Notes under the pieces: generated by a model | What the model was told of the DNA's origin: nothing | Database searches by the model: none | The model's input: the letters and a program-made list of their open reading frames with translations, nothing else | Made by a program: the position numbers and the translations under genes | Shown: positions 35,738-44,635 of the stretch, piece after piece | How the letters are laid out: the number at the start of each line of letters is the position of its first letter | How positions within the stretch are numbered: the stretch's first letter is position 1 | From: Rhodobium gokarnense | GTDB taxonomy: Bacteria > Pseudomonadota > Alphaproteobacteria > Rhizobiales > Rhodobiaceae | DNA length: 64,000 nt | Direction: 5' to 3' | NCBI RefSeq assembly: GCF_025961475.1 | Contig: NZ_JAOQNS010000013.1 | Span: 112,047 to 176,046, forward strand

Positions 35738-36709
35738 TCAGGCCGTGCGCGGGCGGTCGAACTGGCCGCGCGGCCGGAACCGGGTCAGATAGGTCGGCAG
35801 GATCGCCTCAAGGGTGCGGCCCTCGATGCCGAGGCCTTCCAGGGTGCGGCCGGCCGCCTTGGCCTCCGCCGAGACGACGTTGTCGCGGGCAAGCATCTTG
35901 ACCTGGTCGCGGGTCAGCATCGGCTTCGGCAGCTTCTCCAGCAGCCAGGCCTGCATGCTGGCGATCTTCAGCGGCAGGGAGACGATGGCGCGCTTGCGGT
36001 CGATGACCTCCAGCATCACCTCGATGCATTCCCGGAACGTCTTCACCTCCGGGCCGCCGAGCTCGTAGACGCCGCCCGGCTCGGTCTTGCCCTCAAGGGC
36101 CATGGCGACGGCCTCGGCGACGTCGCCGACGAAGACCGGCTGGAACTTCGTGCTGCCGCCGATCAGCGGGACGACGGGCGACATCGCGGCCATCGATGCG
36201 AAGCGGTTGAAGAAGTCGTCCTCCGGCCCGAAGACGATGGAGGGCCTCAGGATCGCCGCGCCGGGCACGGCGGCAAGGACGCCGGCCTCGCCGGCCGCCT
36301 TGGCGCGGGCATAGGCCGCGGGCGATTCGGGGTCCGCGCCGATGGCGGAGATGTGCGCGACATTGGTGATGCCGGCCCTGGCCGCGGCCTCGGCGATTCT
36401 CTTCGCGCCCTCGGCAACGAGCGCCTCGAAGGTCTGCTTACCGCTCGGCACCAGGATGCCGACGGAATTGACGACGGCGTCGGCGCCGGCGAGCGCCCGC
36501 TCGATCGATTCGGGATAGCGCAGATTGGCCTGGACCGCGTGGATCTGGCCGACCGCGCCGATCGGCTGCAGGAAGAAGGCAAGGTCCGGCCGGCGCACCG
36601 CGACGCGCACGCGCCAGCCGCGGGCAACAAGGGCCCTCACCACATGTCGGCCGACGAAACCCGATCCGCCGAAAACCGTCACCAGTTTGGAGTTCTGCGA
36701 GACTGCCAT
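35738..36709 (-). CDS. Complex I NDUFA9-like NAD(P)-binding protein (323 aa)
   Basis: Atypical SDR: VTVFGGSGFVGRHVVRALV at the N-terminus, then AVVNSVGIL, NVAHISAIGADPESPAAYARAKAAGE (Y-A-R-A-K in the YxxxK position) and RPSIVFGPEDDFFNRFA. It resembles the NDUFA9 accessory subunit of respiratory complex I and bacterial relatives. The start is ATG 36709; the frame stays open far upstream, through the tRNA-Leu, but that extension is not coding. No nuo genes are in the window. Confidence 0.88.
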   Translation of the reverse strand: MAVSQNSKLVTVFGGSGFVGRHVVRALVARGWRVRVAVRRPDLAFFLQPIGAVGQIHAVQANLRYPESIERALAGADAVVNSVGILVPSGKQTFEALVAEGAKRIAEAAARAGITNVAHISAIGADPESPAAYARAKAAGEAGVLAAVPGAAILRPSIVFGPEDDFFNRFASMAAMSPVVPLIGGSTKFQPVFVGDVAEAVAMALEGKTEPGGVYELGGPEVKTFRECIEVMLEVIDRKRAIVSLPLKIASMQAWLLEKLPKPMLTRDQVKMLARDNVVSAEAKAAGRTLEGLGIEGRTLEAILPTYLTRFRPRGQFDRPRTA

Positions 36710-36913
36710 TGGAATCCACCGCCGTTCGAAGCCGAATGCAAAGTTTCGCATTCCTCTTACCCGCTCGCCGGAAGCCTGTACAGGGGCGGTGTCGGGGCCG
36801 GCGAAACGGCCGGCGTTTGCGTTGTCGGCGAGACGAAGCGCAGATCGGCCACGCGGCCGCCGCAGACACCGATTGACAAGCCGGCAAGCGATCCTTAAAG
36901 CTCCTTCGCCGTT

Positions 36914-37001
36914 GGCCCAGGTGGCGGAATTGGTAGACGCGCTAGCTTCAGGTGCTAGTGCTCGAAAGGGCGTGGAGGTTCGAGTCCTCTCCTGGGCACC
37001 A
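36914..37001 (+). tRNA. tRNA-Leu (anticodon CAG), CCA encoded
   Basis: Acceptor arms GCCCAGG and CCTGGGC, discriminator A and encoded CCA at 36999-37001. The D-arm region is TGGCGGAATTGGTAGACGC, the anticodon stem is CTAGC/GCTAG with loop TTCAGGT (anticodon CAG), there is a long variable arm TGCTCGAAAGGGCG typical of class II tRNA-Leu, and a T-arm GTTCGAGTC. Length is 88 bases. Confidence 0.95.
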
Positions 37002-37126
37002 TCCGGCAGATTTCCCGGCAGGCGCGATCCGTTCGTGCCGACCCCGGGGTGCCGGACCGGCCGGTGTTTTCGTTGACGGGCCCGAACGGCCTTGCGGCCC
37101 GCCCGGCAAGACCCACGGAAACACCG

Positions 37127-37741
37127 ATGACCATCCGGCTCCACAAAGGCGACCTCCCCGATCTTTCCCGCTACAAGGGCTCGGTCGCCATCGACACCGA
37201 GACCCTCGGCCTCAATCCCCATCGCGACCGGCTGTGCGTGGTGCAGCTCTCGCCCGGCGACGGCACCGCCGACGTGGTGCAGATCGCCCGCGGCCAGAGC
37301 GAGGCGCCGAATCTGACGCGGCTCCTTGCCGATCCGGACGTCGTCAAGATCTTCCATTTCGCCCGCTTCGACGTCGCCGTGCTCTATCACGCCTTCGGCG
37401 TCATGCCGGAGCCGGTCTGGTGCACCAAGATCGCCTCGCGGCTGGTGCGCACCTATACCGACCGGCACGGGCTGAAGGACATCTGCCGCGAATTGCTGAA
37501 CATCGACCTTTCCAAGCAGCAGCAGAGCTCCGACTGGGCGGCCGAGGACCTCAGCGACGCCCAGCTCTCCTATGCGGCCTCGGACGTCCTCCACCTGCAC
37601 CAGCTCCGCGACCGGCTGCAGATGATGCTCGCCCGCGAGGAGCGCACGGAGATGGCTGAGGCCTGTTTCCGCTTCCTGCCGACGCGGGCACGGCTCGACC
37701 TTGAAGGCTGGCCGGAACAGGATATTTTCGCCCATTCCTGA
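37127..37741 (+). CDS. RNase D-like 3'-5' exonuclease (204 aa)
   Basis: DEDD-type exonuclease domain only: Exo I DTETLGLNPHRDRL with the first Asp/Glu pair, Exo II HFARFDVAVLYHAF with the second Asp, and Exo III SYAASDVLHL with the Tyr and last Asp (DEDDy). It lacks the HRDC domains of full RNase D, which is common for the short alphaproteobacterial form. Likely role: trimming of stable RNA 3' ends. ATG 37127. It lies 125 bases after tRNA-Leu and upstream of lptC. Confidence 0.9.
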   Translation: MTIRLHKGDLPDLSRYKGSVAIDTETLGLNPHRDRLCVVQLSPGDGTADVVQIARGQSEAPNLTRLLADPDVVKIFHFARFDVAVLYHAFGVMPEPVWCTKIASRLVRTYTDRHGLKDICRELLNIDLSKQQQSSDWAAEDLSDAQLSYAASDVLHLHQLRDRLQMMLAREERTEMAEACFRFLPTRARLDLEGWPEQDIFAHS

Positions 37742-37891
37742 TGCCGCGACACACGGCGCCCGGCCCGCTGACTGGCGATCCGCCCGAAATCCATCATATT
37801 GTTGTGGGAACCGGATGCGGCGCGGACGGCACAGGGCGTCCGCATACGCATCTTTTTTCCCTAATCATGGCGTCAGGACCGCCGAGGACCA

Positions 37892-38662
37892 GTGACCGCG
37901 CACCCGACCACTGCCGACAGCCCCGCGCCGCTTGCCACGCGCCAGCGCGAGCGGGCGCGCGTTGACGCTGTGCGCCACAGCCGGCGGGTGCGGCGGCTGA
38001 AGATCGTGCTGCCGAGCGTCGCCGCGGTCATCGTTGCGGTGATTGCCGGCATGGTGGTGATCTCGTCCTTCGCGCCGGGCATCGACCTTTCCGCCCTCAG
38101 CTTCGGCGGCGACGGCATCGTCATGGCCAATCCGCGGCTCTCCGGCCACGACAAGCAGAACCGGTCCTATGAGGTCACCGCCGACCGCGCCGTGCAGAGC
38201 CTTGCCAATCCGAAGATCATCACGATGGAGAAGATCGGCGCCCGGGTCGAGCTCGGCGACGGCTCCTGGGCAACCTTCAGGGCGGTCGAAGGCGTCTTCG
38301 ACGGCACCAAGGAAACGCTGTCGCTGACCGACCGGATCACCATCGATTCCAGCCTCGGCTACCAGGCGACGCTCGACGGTGCGGAGGTCAACTTCAAGGA
38401 CGGCGTCGTCACCAGCGCCGATCCGTTCAGCCTGACCTCGGAAAAGGGAACGATCGAGGCCGGGCGGCTGGAGGTCAAGGACGACGGCCAGACCATCCTC
38501 TTCGGCGACGGCATCAAGATGACGCTCAATCCGGCAGCCGGGGAAAAGCTGCCGAAGGCGGTCTCCTCCGAACTGAAGGAAGCCGCCAAGACGAAACGGC
38601 CGCGCGCGGACGGCGCCGCGGCCCCCGCCGCCTCCGGCGGCGAACAGGGAACCGGCCAATGA
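37892..38662 (+). CDS. lptC: LPS export protein LptC (256 aa)
   Basis: One N-terminal membrane anchor (LKIVLPSVAAVIVAVIAGMVV) followed by a periplasmic beta-jellyroll of the LptC/LptA kind (MANPRLSGHDKQNRSYEVTA, EGVFDGTKETLSLTDRITI). It bridges the LptB2FG transporter and the LptA periplasmic chain. GTG 37892 follows GAGGA. It overlaps lptA by ATGA-type overlap (38659). A low-complexity Ala/Gly tail ends the protein. Confidence 0.9.
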   Translation: MTAHPTTADSPAPLATRQRERARVDAVRHSRRVRRLKIVLPSVAAVIVAVIAGMVVISSFAPGIDLSALSFGGDGIVMANPRLSGHDKQNRSYEVTADRAVQSLANPKIITMEKIGARVELGDGSWATFRAVEGVFDGTKETLSLTDRITIDSSLGYQATLDGAEVNFKDGVVTSADPFSLTSEKGTIEAGRLEVKDDGQTILFGDGIKMTLNPAAGEKLPKAVSSELKEAAKTKRPRADGAAAPAASGGEQGTGQ

Positions 38663-39231
38663 CCCGCTTTTTTTCCACCTTTGGGACCGCCGCGCGCCTC
38701 GCTGTCGTCGCGCTGTTCGCCGGCGCGGTGCTTGCCGCGCCCGCCGCCCGGGCCCAGACGTTCACCGAATCCTTCACCGGCCTCGGCGTCAATTCCAACG
38801 ACCCGATCCAGATCGAGGCCCGCGAACTGGAAGTGCGCGACAAGGAGCGGGTCGCGATCTTCCGCGGCGACGTCAATGTGCGCCAGCAGAATGCCGTCCT
38901 GAAGGCGCAGAACCTGAAGGTCTTCTACACCGGCGGGGCGGGCGCCAAGGGCGGCGCCCAGGACATCTCCAAGCTGGAGGCCGGCGGCAAGGTCTACGTC
39001 TCCTCCGGCGACCAGGTGGCGACCGGCGACAAGGCCGTCTTCGATTTGAAGGCGGAACAGCTTACCGTCACCGGCAATGTGGTCCTGTCCAAGGGACCGA
39101 ACGTGATCCAGGGCGAGATCCTGGAAATCGACATGAAGACGGGCCAGGCGAAATTCCGCTCACCGTCGCGCATCCGCATGCTGATCCAGCCCAAGAGCCT
39201 TGGCAAAGAAAAAACCCCGCCCGGGAATTGA
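38659..39231 (+). CDS. lptA: LPS transport periplasmic protein LptA (190 aa)
   Basis: A signal peptide of about 32 residues (VVALFAGAVLAAPAARA, cleavage before QTFTES) is followed by an OstA-like beta-jellyroll (NDPIQIEARELEVRDKE, AIFRGDVNVRQQNAVL, KAVFDLKAEQLTVTGNVVL, NVIQGEILEIDMKTG). Monomers form the periplasmic bridge carrying LPS to LptDE. ATG 38659, coupled to lptC. Confidence 0.92.
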   Translation: MTRFFSTFGTAARLAVVALFAGAVLAAPAARAQTFTESFTGLGVNSNDPIQIEARELEVRDKERVAIFRGDVNVRQQNAVLKAQNLKVFYTGGAGAKGGAQDISKLEAGGKVYVSSGDQVATGDKAVFDLKAEQLTVTGNVVLSKGPNVIQGEILEIDMKTGQAKFRSPSRIRMLIQPKSLGKEKTPPGN

Positions 39232-39377
39232 CGCGGCGCACCGGAAGGTCCGCTCGACAGATGCCGGCGAGACGGATATGACGCCCGCATGAACGATTCA
39301 CGATACATAGTTCGGACAATCGGACATCTGTCTTTTTGGCGGAGGACGCCGGCTTTGCGCGGCGGGAGGACGGGCGC

Positions 39378-40238
39378 TTGACGGTGCGCGGGCTCTTCAG
39401 CCGATTGACGGGCCGCGGCGCAGCGGCAGGGCGACGGCGCGCGCGCCGCGCCGGGACCGAAGACATCGAGCCCGCCGAGCCGCAGATCGTTTCCGCCGAG
39501 GCGGCGGCATCCGGCGACGATGTGCTCGCCGTGCGCAGCCTTGCCAAGAGCTATCGCCAGCGCCAGGTGGTGAGCGACGTGACGCTCGCGGTCGGCCGCG
39601 GCGAGGCGGTCGGCCTTCTCGGCCCGAACGGCGCCGGCAAGACCACCGTCTTCTATATGATCACCGGCCTCATCCGGCCCGACCACGGCGCCATCGAACT
39701 CGGCGGCTTCGACATCACCGGCCTGCCGATGTATCGCCGCGCCCGGCTCGGCATCGGCTACCTGCCGCAGGAAGCCTCGATCTTTCGCGGCCTCACCGTG
39801 CGCGACAACATCCTTGCGGTGCTGGAAGTGACCGAGCCGAACCGCAGGAAGCGGACGGCCGAGCTTGAGGAACTGCTCGACGAGTTCGGCATCTCCCATC
39901 TCGCCGACTCGCCGGCAATCGCGCTGTCCGGCGGCGAGCGGCGGCGGGTGGAGATCGCCCGGGCGCTGGCCAGCCGGCCGGCCTTCATGCTGCTTGACGA
40001 GCCGTTCGCGGGCATCGATCCGATCGCCGTCGGCGACATCCAGGCCCTCGTCCGGCACCTCACCCAGCGCGGCATCGGCGTCCTCATTACCGACCACAAC
40101 GTGCGCGAAACCCTCGGCCTCATCGACCGCGCCTACATCATCGCGGCCGGCGCCGTGCTTACCGAGGGTCGCCCCGACGAGATCGTCGCCGACCCCGACG
40201 TGCGCCGCCTTTACCTCGGCGAGCGGTTTACGCTTTAG
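39378..40238 (+). CDS. lptB: LPS export ABC ATPase LptB (about 286 aa)
   Basis: ABC ATPase of the LptB2FG extractor: Walker A GPNGAGKTT, Q-loop LPQEASIF, signature LSGGERRR, Walker B MLLDEPFAGIDP, switch His in ITDHNVRE. A basic N-terminal extension of about 60 residues precedes the ABC core. No ATG is available: TTG 39378 has GGGAGG 8 bases upstream and is preferred; TTG 39336 would add 14 residues. lptF and lptG are not in the window. It is followed by rpoN, the standard arrangement. Confidence 0.92.
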   Translation: MTVRGLFSRLTGRGAAAGRRRARRAGTEDIEPAEPQIVSAEAAASGDDVLAVRSLAKSYRQRQVVSDVTLAVGRGEAVGLLGPNGAGKTTVFYMITGLIRPDHGAIELGGFDITGLPMYRRARLGIGYLPQEASIFRGLTVRDNILAVLEVTEPNRRKRTAELEELLDEFGISHLADSPAIALSGGERRRVEIARALASRPAFMLLDEPFAGIDPIAVGDIQALVRHLTQRGIGVLITDHNVRETLGLIDRAYIIAAGAVLTEGRPDEIVADPDVRRLYLGERFTL

Positions 40239-40315
40239 TCGGAACATCCTATTAGAAAGGGGCAAGGCAAGAAACGGACCAACCGGCCGGACAGGGACAG
40301 GGGCAGCTCTCGAGC

Positions 40316-41920
40316 ATGGCAATGACGCCGAAACTCGAAATGCGGACGAGCCAGGCGCTCGTCATGACGCCGCAGCTCATGCAGGCGATCAAGCTCCTGC
40401 AACTGTCCAATGTCGATCTCGTCGCCCATGTGGAAACCGAGCTGGAACGCAACCCGCTGCTGGTGCGCGACGAAAGCGACGAGCGCGGCCCCGGCGAAGG
40501 CAATGAGGCGGCCGACCGCGGCGATGCGTCGTCCGACGCCGCCAGTTCCGACACCAGCTCTGACGGCGGCCCCGACAGTGGCTCAGACAGCGATGGGCCG
40601 GACCTCGATACGGCGCCGCTTGCCGATGCGCTGACCTCCGGCGCCGATGCCAACGTCTCCGACCTCGATGCCGATTTCGGCTCCGTCTATGCGGAGGACG
40701 GGCCGAGCGACAGCCCGGCGCCGGTCAGCGATCCCGGCGCCCTTGCCGGCAGCTCGTGGTCGCAGGTTTCCGGCCGCGGCGGCTCAGCCGACGACTTCGA
40801 CCTCGATGCCGTGCTCGGCGCGGAAAAGTCGATGCAGGACCACCTCGCCGACCAGCTCGTCCTTGCGGTGAGCGATCCGGCGGAGCGGATGATCGGCCAG
40901 TATCTCATCGACATGATCGACGAGGCCGGCTACCTGACCGGCGACGTCGAGACCATGGCCGAACAGCTCGGCACCGACCCCGAGACCGTCGAACGGGTCC
41001 TCGCCGTCGTCCAGAGCTTCGATCCGAGCGGGATCGGCGCGCGCAGCCTTGCCGAATGCCTCGCCCTGCAACTGAAGGAGCGCGACCGGCTCGATCCGGC
41101 GATGAAGGCGCTCGTCGACAATCTGGAAATCCTCGCCCGGCGCGATTTTTCGGCGCTGCGGCGGATCTGCGGCGTCGACGAGGAGGACCTCGTTGACATG
41201 ATCGGCGAGATCCGCGCGCTCAATCCCAAGCCCGGCAACGCCTTCGGCGCCGCCGTCGTGCAGACCGTCGTGCCCGACGTCATCGTGCGCCCGTCCAGCA
41301 GCGGCGGCTGGGCCATCGAGCTGAATACCGAGACGCTGCCCAAGGTGCTGGTCGACCAGACCTATTACACCACCGTCTCCAGGGCCGCCGTCGACGACAA
41401 GGCCAAGACCTACCTCTCCGACTGCCTGCAGACGGCGAACTGGCTGGTCAAGAGCCTCGACCAGCGGGCCCGCACCATCCTCAAGGTCTCCACCGAGATC
41501 GTGCGCCAGCAGGACGGGTTCCTGGCCAACGGCGTCGCCTATCTGAAGCCGCTCAACCTCAGGACCGTCGCCGAAGCCATCAACATGCACGAGTCGACGG
41601 TCAGCCGGGTGACGTCGAACAAGTACATGGCGACGCCGCGCGGCATCTTCGAATTGAAATACTTCTTCACCTCGGCAATCGCCTCGGCCGAGGGCGGCGA
41701 GGCCCATTCCGCCGAGGCGGTGCGCCACCAGATCCGCCGCCTGATCGATGCGGAAAACCCCGAAGCGATCCTTTCCGACGATACGATCGTTAAGATGCTC
41801 AGGGATTCCGGCGTCGATATCGCACGGCGCACGGTCGCCAAATACCGGGAGTCCATGCGCATTCCCTCCTCGGTCCAGCGGCGCCGCGAAAAGCGCGCCC
41901 TGCAGCATGGCGCCGCCTGA
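40316..41920 (+). CDS. rpoN: RNA polymerase sigma-54 factor (534 aa)
   Basis: Region I, rich in Gln/Leu (SQALVMTPQLMQAIKLLQLS, ELERNPLL), binds enhancer-dependent activators. It is followed by a long acidic region II (Asp/Ser-rich, residues about 55-160), the core-binding region III, a helix-turn-helix (RTVAEAINMHESTVSRV) and the RpoN box ARRTVAKYRE near the C-terminus. It directs nitrogen, carbon and transport genes with -24/-12 promoters. ATG 40316, or 40322. Flanked by lptB and by hpf/ptsN, as in most proteobacteria. Confidence 0.96.
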   Translation: MAMTPKLEMRTSQALVMTPQLMQAIKLLQLSNVDLVAHVETELERNPLLVRDESDERGPGEGNEAADRGDASSDAASSDTSSDGGPDSGSDSDGPDLDTAPLADALTSGADANVSDLDADFGSVYAEDGPSDSPAPVSDPGALAGSSWSQVSGRGGSADDFDLDAVLGAEKSMQDHLADQLVLAVSDPAERMIGQYLIDMIDEAGYLTGDVETMAEQLGTDPETVERVLAVVQSFDPSGIGARSLAECLALQLKERDRLDPAMKALVDNLEILARRDFSALRRICGVDEEDLVDMIGEIRALNPKPGNAFGAAVVQTVVPDVIVRPSSSGGWAIELNTETLPKVLVDQTYYTTVSRAAVDDKAKTYLSDCLQTANWLVKSLDQRARTILKVSTEIVRQQDGFLANGVAYLKPLNLRTVAEAINMHESTVSRVTSNKYMATPRGIFELKYFFTSAIASAEGGEAHSAEAVRHQIRRLIDAENPEAILSDDTIVKMLRDSGVDIARRTVAKYRESMRIPSSVQRRREKRALQHGAA

Positions 41921-42285
41921 CGCAGGACCCGTTTCCCCCGCAATGCCAGCGGCTTAACCGCCGGTTGTTTTTCGGCTTTGACGGCGGCCCTCAACGGGCG
42001 CATGATCCGTTCGTGACAGTGTTGCGACCGTCGCCGCGGCCGCAAAGTGGGCGGGACAGAGCCGGCCGGACCCTGTGGGGTGATGGTCTCATGGTTAAAC
42101 GCGGAACGGGAAAACCGGTCATTGACTTCGGCGCGGCAGGGCCGTAGAAGTCCGCGCGCGACAGGACGAGGCGATATGACATCGCATTGTGAGCAGCGCA
42201 TTTGCTCGACGTCGGCGCATATAACAGCGGCGCGCGGACCCAAGCGACCAGCGAGCCGCCGGCGGATACGATCCCAGAGGACCTT
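41921..42285. other. rpoN-hpf intergenic region
   Basis: A 365-base region without a supported gene. It has a possible sigma-70 promoter at 42122-42150 for hpf. The part just past rpoN contains GCGG/CCGC and AACCG/CGGTT short stems before TTTTT near 41965, a weak terminator candidate. Confidence 0.4.
42122..42150 (+). promoter_or_regulatory. Possible sigma-70-type promoter of hpf
   Basis: TTGACT (42122-42127) and TAGAAG (42145-42150) are separated by 17 bases. The distance to the hpf start is about 135 bases. The -10 match is partial. Confidence 0.4.
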
Positions 42286-42858
42286 ATGACACTGCGAATC
42301 TCCAGTAAGAACGTCGATATCGGCGAATCTTTGCGTACCCATGTGGAAGCCCGCATCGACGATGCCGTCGACAAGTATTTCGACGGAAATTATTCCGGGA
42401 ATCTGGTGTTCGAACGCGAAGGCTCCGGCTGCCGCGCCGACTGCAGCATCCACCTCGATACCGGCATCGTCCTGCAGGCGTCCGCCCAGGCCCAGGAACC
42501 GCAATCGTCCTTCGACCAGGCCGCCGAGCGCATCGAGAAGCGGCTCCGGCGCTACAAGCGCAAGCTCAAGGACCACCGGGCCGACACCAAGGGGGAAGCC
42601 TCCTACGTCGTCTTCGCCGCGAGCGAGGACGAGGAGGAAGTCCCGGAAGATTTCAATCCCGTCATCATCGCCGAAACGTCGACCAACATGAGGACCATGA
42701 CGGTCGGCATGGCGGTCATGCAGCTCGATCTCATCGAGTCGCCCGTCGTCGTTTTCCGCAATGCGGGCAATGGCGGCATCAACGTGGTCTACCGCAGGGC
42801 CGACGGCCATATCGGCTGGGTCGACCCGTCTCTCGCCGGCAACGGCGCGGCAGACTGA
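42286..42858 (+). CDS. hpf: Ribosome hibernation promoting factor, long form (190 aa)
   Basis: N-terminal HPF/YfiA domain, residues about 1-105 (TLRISSKNVDIGESLRTHVE, basic helix KRLRRYKRKLKDH), an acidic linker (SEDEEEVPEDF), then the C-terminal dimerisation domain (MTVGMAVMQLDLIESPVVVF, NVVYRRADGHIGWVDP). The long form pairs 70S ribosomes into 100S dimers in stationary phase. ATG 42286 with AGAGGA upstream. Position between rpoN and ptsN is classical. Confidence 0.95.
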   Translation: MTLRISSKNVDIGESLRTHVEARIDDAVDKYFDGNYSGNLVFEREGSGCRADCSIHLDTGIVLQASAQAQEPQSSFDQAAERIEKRLRRYKRKLKDHRADTKGEASYVVFAASEDEEEVPEDFNPVIIAETSTNMRTMTVGMAVMQLDLIESPVVVFRNAGNGGINVVYRRADGHIGWVDPSLAGNGAAD

Positions 42859-42963
42859 CGGTCCGGTGTCTTTTCGGATCGTCGTTTCATCCTGAAACGC
42901 CTCCCGCGGAGCGGCCTTCCGGCCGCGGGAATAGGTCGGATGTCAGTCAAAGGACTCTTCGTC

Positions 42964-43428
42964 ATGGATCTGAGCGATCTTCTCAGCCCGGACTCCATCG
43001 TTCCGGCGCTGAAAGCGAATTCGAAGAAGCAGGTGATCCAGGAACTGGCGGGCCGGGCGGCGTCCCGGGTGCACCTGCCGGAACGCGATATCTTCGACAC
43101 GCTCCTGCAGCGTGAACGGCTCGGCTCGACCGGCGTCGGTCATGGCGTCGCCATTCCGCACGGCAAGCTGGTCGCCCTCGACCGGCTCGTCGGCATCTTC
43201 GCGCGCCTGCAGCGGCCGGTCGACTTCGACGCCCTCGACGACGAACCCGTCGACATCATCTTCCTGCTGCTGGCGCCGGAAGGTGCGGGCGCCGACCACC
43301 TGAAGGCCTTGGCACGGATCGCCCGGCAACTGCGCGACCCGACGATCATCGCCAAATTGCGGGCGACCTCCGATCCGGCGGCGCTCTATGCGCTGCTGAC
43401 GCAACCGCTCGCCTCCAACGCGGCCTGA
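42964..43428 (+). CDS. ptsN: PTS IIA-like nitrogen regulatory protein PtsN (154 aa)
   Basis: EIIA-Ntr with the phosphorylated histidine at residue 66 (GVAIPHGK). Other motifs are LLQRERLGSTGVGHG and IIFLLLAPEGAGADHLKALA. It receives phosphate from EI-Ntr/NPr and regulates potassium uptake, nitrogen metabolism and transport. The start is ATG 42964 (MDLSDLL); GTG/ATG codons to 42940 add eight residues and cannot be excluded. Last gene of the rpoN block. Confidence 0.95.
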   Translation: MDLSDLLSPDSIVPALKANSKKQVIQELAGRAASRVHLPERDIFDTLLQRERLGSTGVGHGVAIPHGKLVALDRLVGIFARLQRPVDFDALDDEPVDIIFLLLAPEGAGADHLKALARIARQLRDPTIIAKLRATSDPAALYALLTQPLASNAA

Positions 43429-43458
43429 CGCAGCCGCGCGATCCCCCTCAGAACGACG

Positions 43459-43502
43459 AACGGCCCCGCAAGCCCTGTTCCCAGGGACCGGCGGAGCCGT
43501 TT
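43459..43502. terminator. Bidirectional terminator-like hairpin between ptsN and the DUF1150 gene
   Basis: A long imperfect stem: AACGGC at 43459 pairs with GCCGTT at 43496, then CCGC/GCGG and CCCT/AGGG around a small loop. It lies between convergent genes and ends with TTTGTCATTT on the plus side. Confidence 0.6.
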
Positions 43503-43531
43503 GTCATTTCACCGCGTAATTTTCGGCGGGA

Positions 43532-43804
43532 TCAGTGGACGCTGACCGCGTGGATGTCGTTGCTGATGGCGTTGGCAACGGCCGCATCGCGGGTGTCGGC
43601 GATCAGGATCGGGCTGCCGTCGGCGGCAAGCAGAGCCCACAGCTTCAGGCCCGGAGCGACTTCCGGCGCGTCCGGGAACATCGTCGCCAGGTCTTCCGAG
43701 GCGACCGGGCGCACATAGGCGAGCTGGTCGCCGCCGAGCTTGGCGAACACGTGGGGCGGCATCAGGGGGTGTTTCTGGGCATCGTGGTTCTTGGTGTCGT
43801 TCAT
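43532..43804 (-). CDS. DUF1150 family protein (90 aa)
   Basis: Small alphaproteobacterial protein: PPHVFAKLGGDQLAYVRP, LKLWALLAADGSPILIADT and the end AAVANAISNDIHAVSVH. The family almost always follows a small heat-shock gene, as here (98 bases downstream of hsp20 on the same strand), so a role in protein quality control or heat response is likely but not shown. ATG 43804. Confidence 0.9.
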   Translation of the reverse strand: MNDTKNHDAQKHPLMPPHVFAKLGGDQLAYVRPVASEDLATMFPDAPEVAPGLKLWALLAADGSPILIADTRDAAVANAISNDIHAVSVH

Positions 43805-43902
43805 GGCTTACGCCTCCTCATACTCACATGTGGCGCGAGGTACGCTTCGGCAAGGCTTTGCCCGCCGTTGCCGCCATCCGCTCCGGCAGAAGACTGCTGC
43901 CG

Positions 43903-44331
43903 TCAATCGTGGGCCGTGATCTCGATCTTGCGGACGATGCGTTCCGGCTCGGGACGCGCAAGATCGATCGAGAGGAGGCCGTCCTTCAGGTCGGCGCCGA
44001 GGATTTCGATGCCCTCGGCAAGGACGAAGGTGCGCTGGAACTGCCGCGAGGCGATGCCCCGGTGGAGGAAGTCCCGCTCCTTGTCGTCGGTCTGAAGGCC
44101 GCGGATCACCAACTGGTTTTCTTCCACTGCCACGTCGAGCTGCTCGCGCGTGAAGCCCGCCACCGCAAGGGTGATGCGAAGCGTCTCGCCATAGCCGCCG
44201 GACGAGCCGATCCGCTCGATATTGTAGGGCGGGTAGCCGTCATTGGTGGCTTTGGAAACGCGGTCGAGCACGCGCTCGATATCGTCGAACCCCAACAGAT
44301 AGGGGCTGGAAAACGCCGACATTCGTGTCAT
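43903..44331 (-). CDS. Hsp20 family small heat-shock protein (142 aa)
   Basis: IbpA-like alpha-crystallin protein: SSPYLLGFDDIERVLDR at the N-terminus, then PPYNIERIG, TLRITLAVAGFTREQLDV, LVIRGLQTDDKERDFLHRGI, FQRTFVLAEGIEILGADL and a short C-terminal tail. An ATP-independent holdase. ATG 44331 (or 44322, MSAFSS). The leader just before the start can fold over the ribosome binding site and has a UCGCU motif, as in rhizobial ROSE thermometers. Followed by the DUF1150 gene. Confidence 0.95.
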   Translation of the reverse strand: MTRMSAFSSPYLLGFDDIERVLDRVSKATNDGYPPYNIERIGSSGGYGETLRITLAVAGFTREQLDVAVEENQLVIRGLQTDDKERDFLHRGIASRQFQRTFVLAEGIEILGADLKDGLLSIDLARPEPERIVRKIEITAHD

Positions 44332-44635
44332 GTCAAAGTCCTCTCGCGAAGCGACCTTGAGTGTCCGGACCCTTTGCTGGCATCCGGTGCGGCATCTGCG
44401 CCGTCGACGCCAATATGGTGAGACCGTGGCACCCGTTCAAGCGCCGCGGGTGCCGGGGCGCGCGAACCCGCGTCTTTCCGGCCGGCGGACATCTGCGAAA
44501 AGCCGGGCCTTGCACATGGCAATCGCGCTTTCCTTGAAGGACTTCAATGCAATCCGTGACGTTCTCGTCCTTGCATATGTCCCGGCGATGACAGGCGGGC
44601 CGACGGCCCGCCGCAGCGAGGGGAGGACCCATCAT
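44332..44635. other. Divergent promoter region between hsp20 and the cytochrome c'-like gene
   Basis: A 304-base spacer. It holds the possible RNA thermometer at 44335-44358 for hsp20 and, at 44620-44627, GGGGAGGA serving the plus-strand gene. Plus-strand codons upstream of 44636 in the same frame are not protein-like and contain no signal peptide. Confidence 0.4.
44335..44358 (-). promoter_or_regulatory. Possible ROSE-type RNA thermometer over the hsp20 ribosome binding site
   Basis: Read on the minus strand: AAGGUCGCUUCGCGAGAGGA then CUUU, ending four bases before AUG. AAGGUC can pair with GACUUU, which covers part of the AGGA Shine-Dalgarno sequence (44339-44342). UCGCU (44350-44354) matches the U(U/C)GCU element that pairs imperfectly with AGGA in ROSE elements. 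Only the last hairpin is clear; the upstream stems were not resolved. Confidence 0.4.

Noticed and set aside
36710..37735. Upstream extension of the NDUFA9-like frame across tRNA-Leu and the exonuclease gene
   Set aside because: The extension is antisense to a tRNA and a good gene; the Rossmann fold starts just after ATG 36709.
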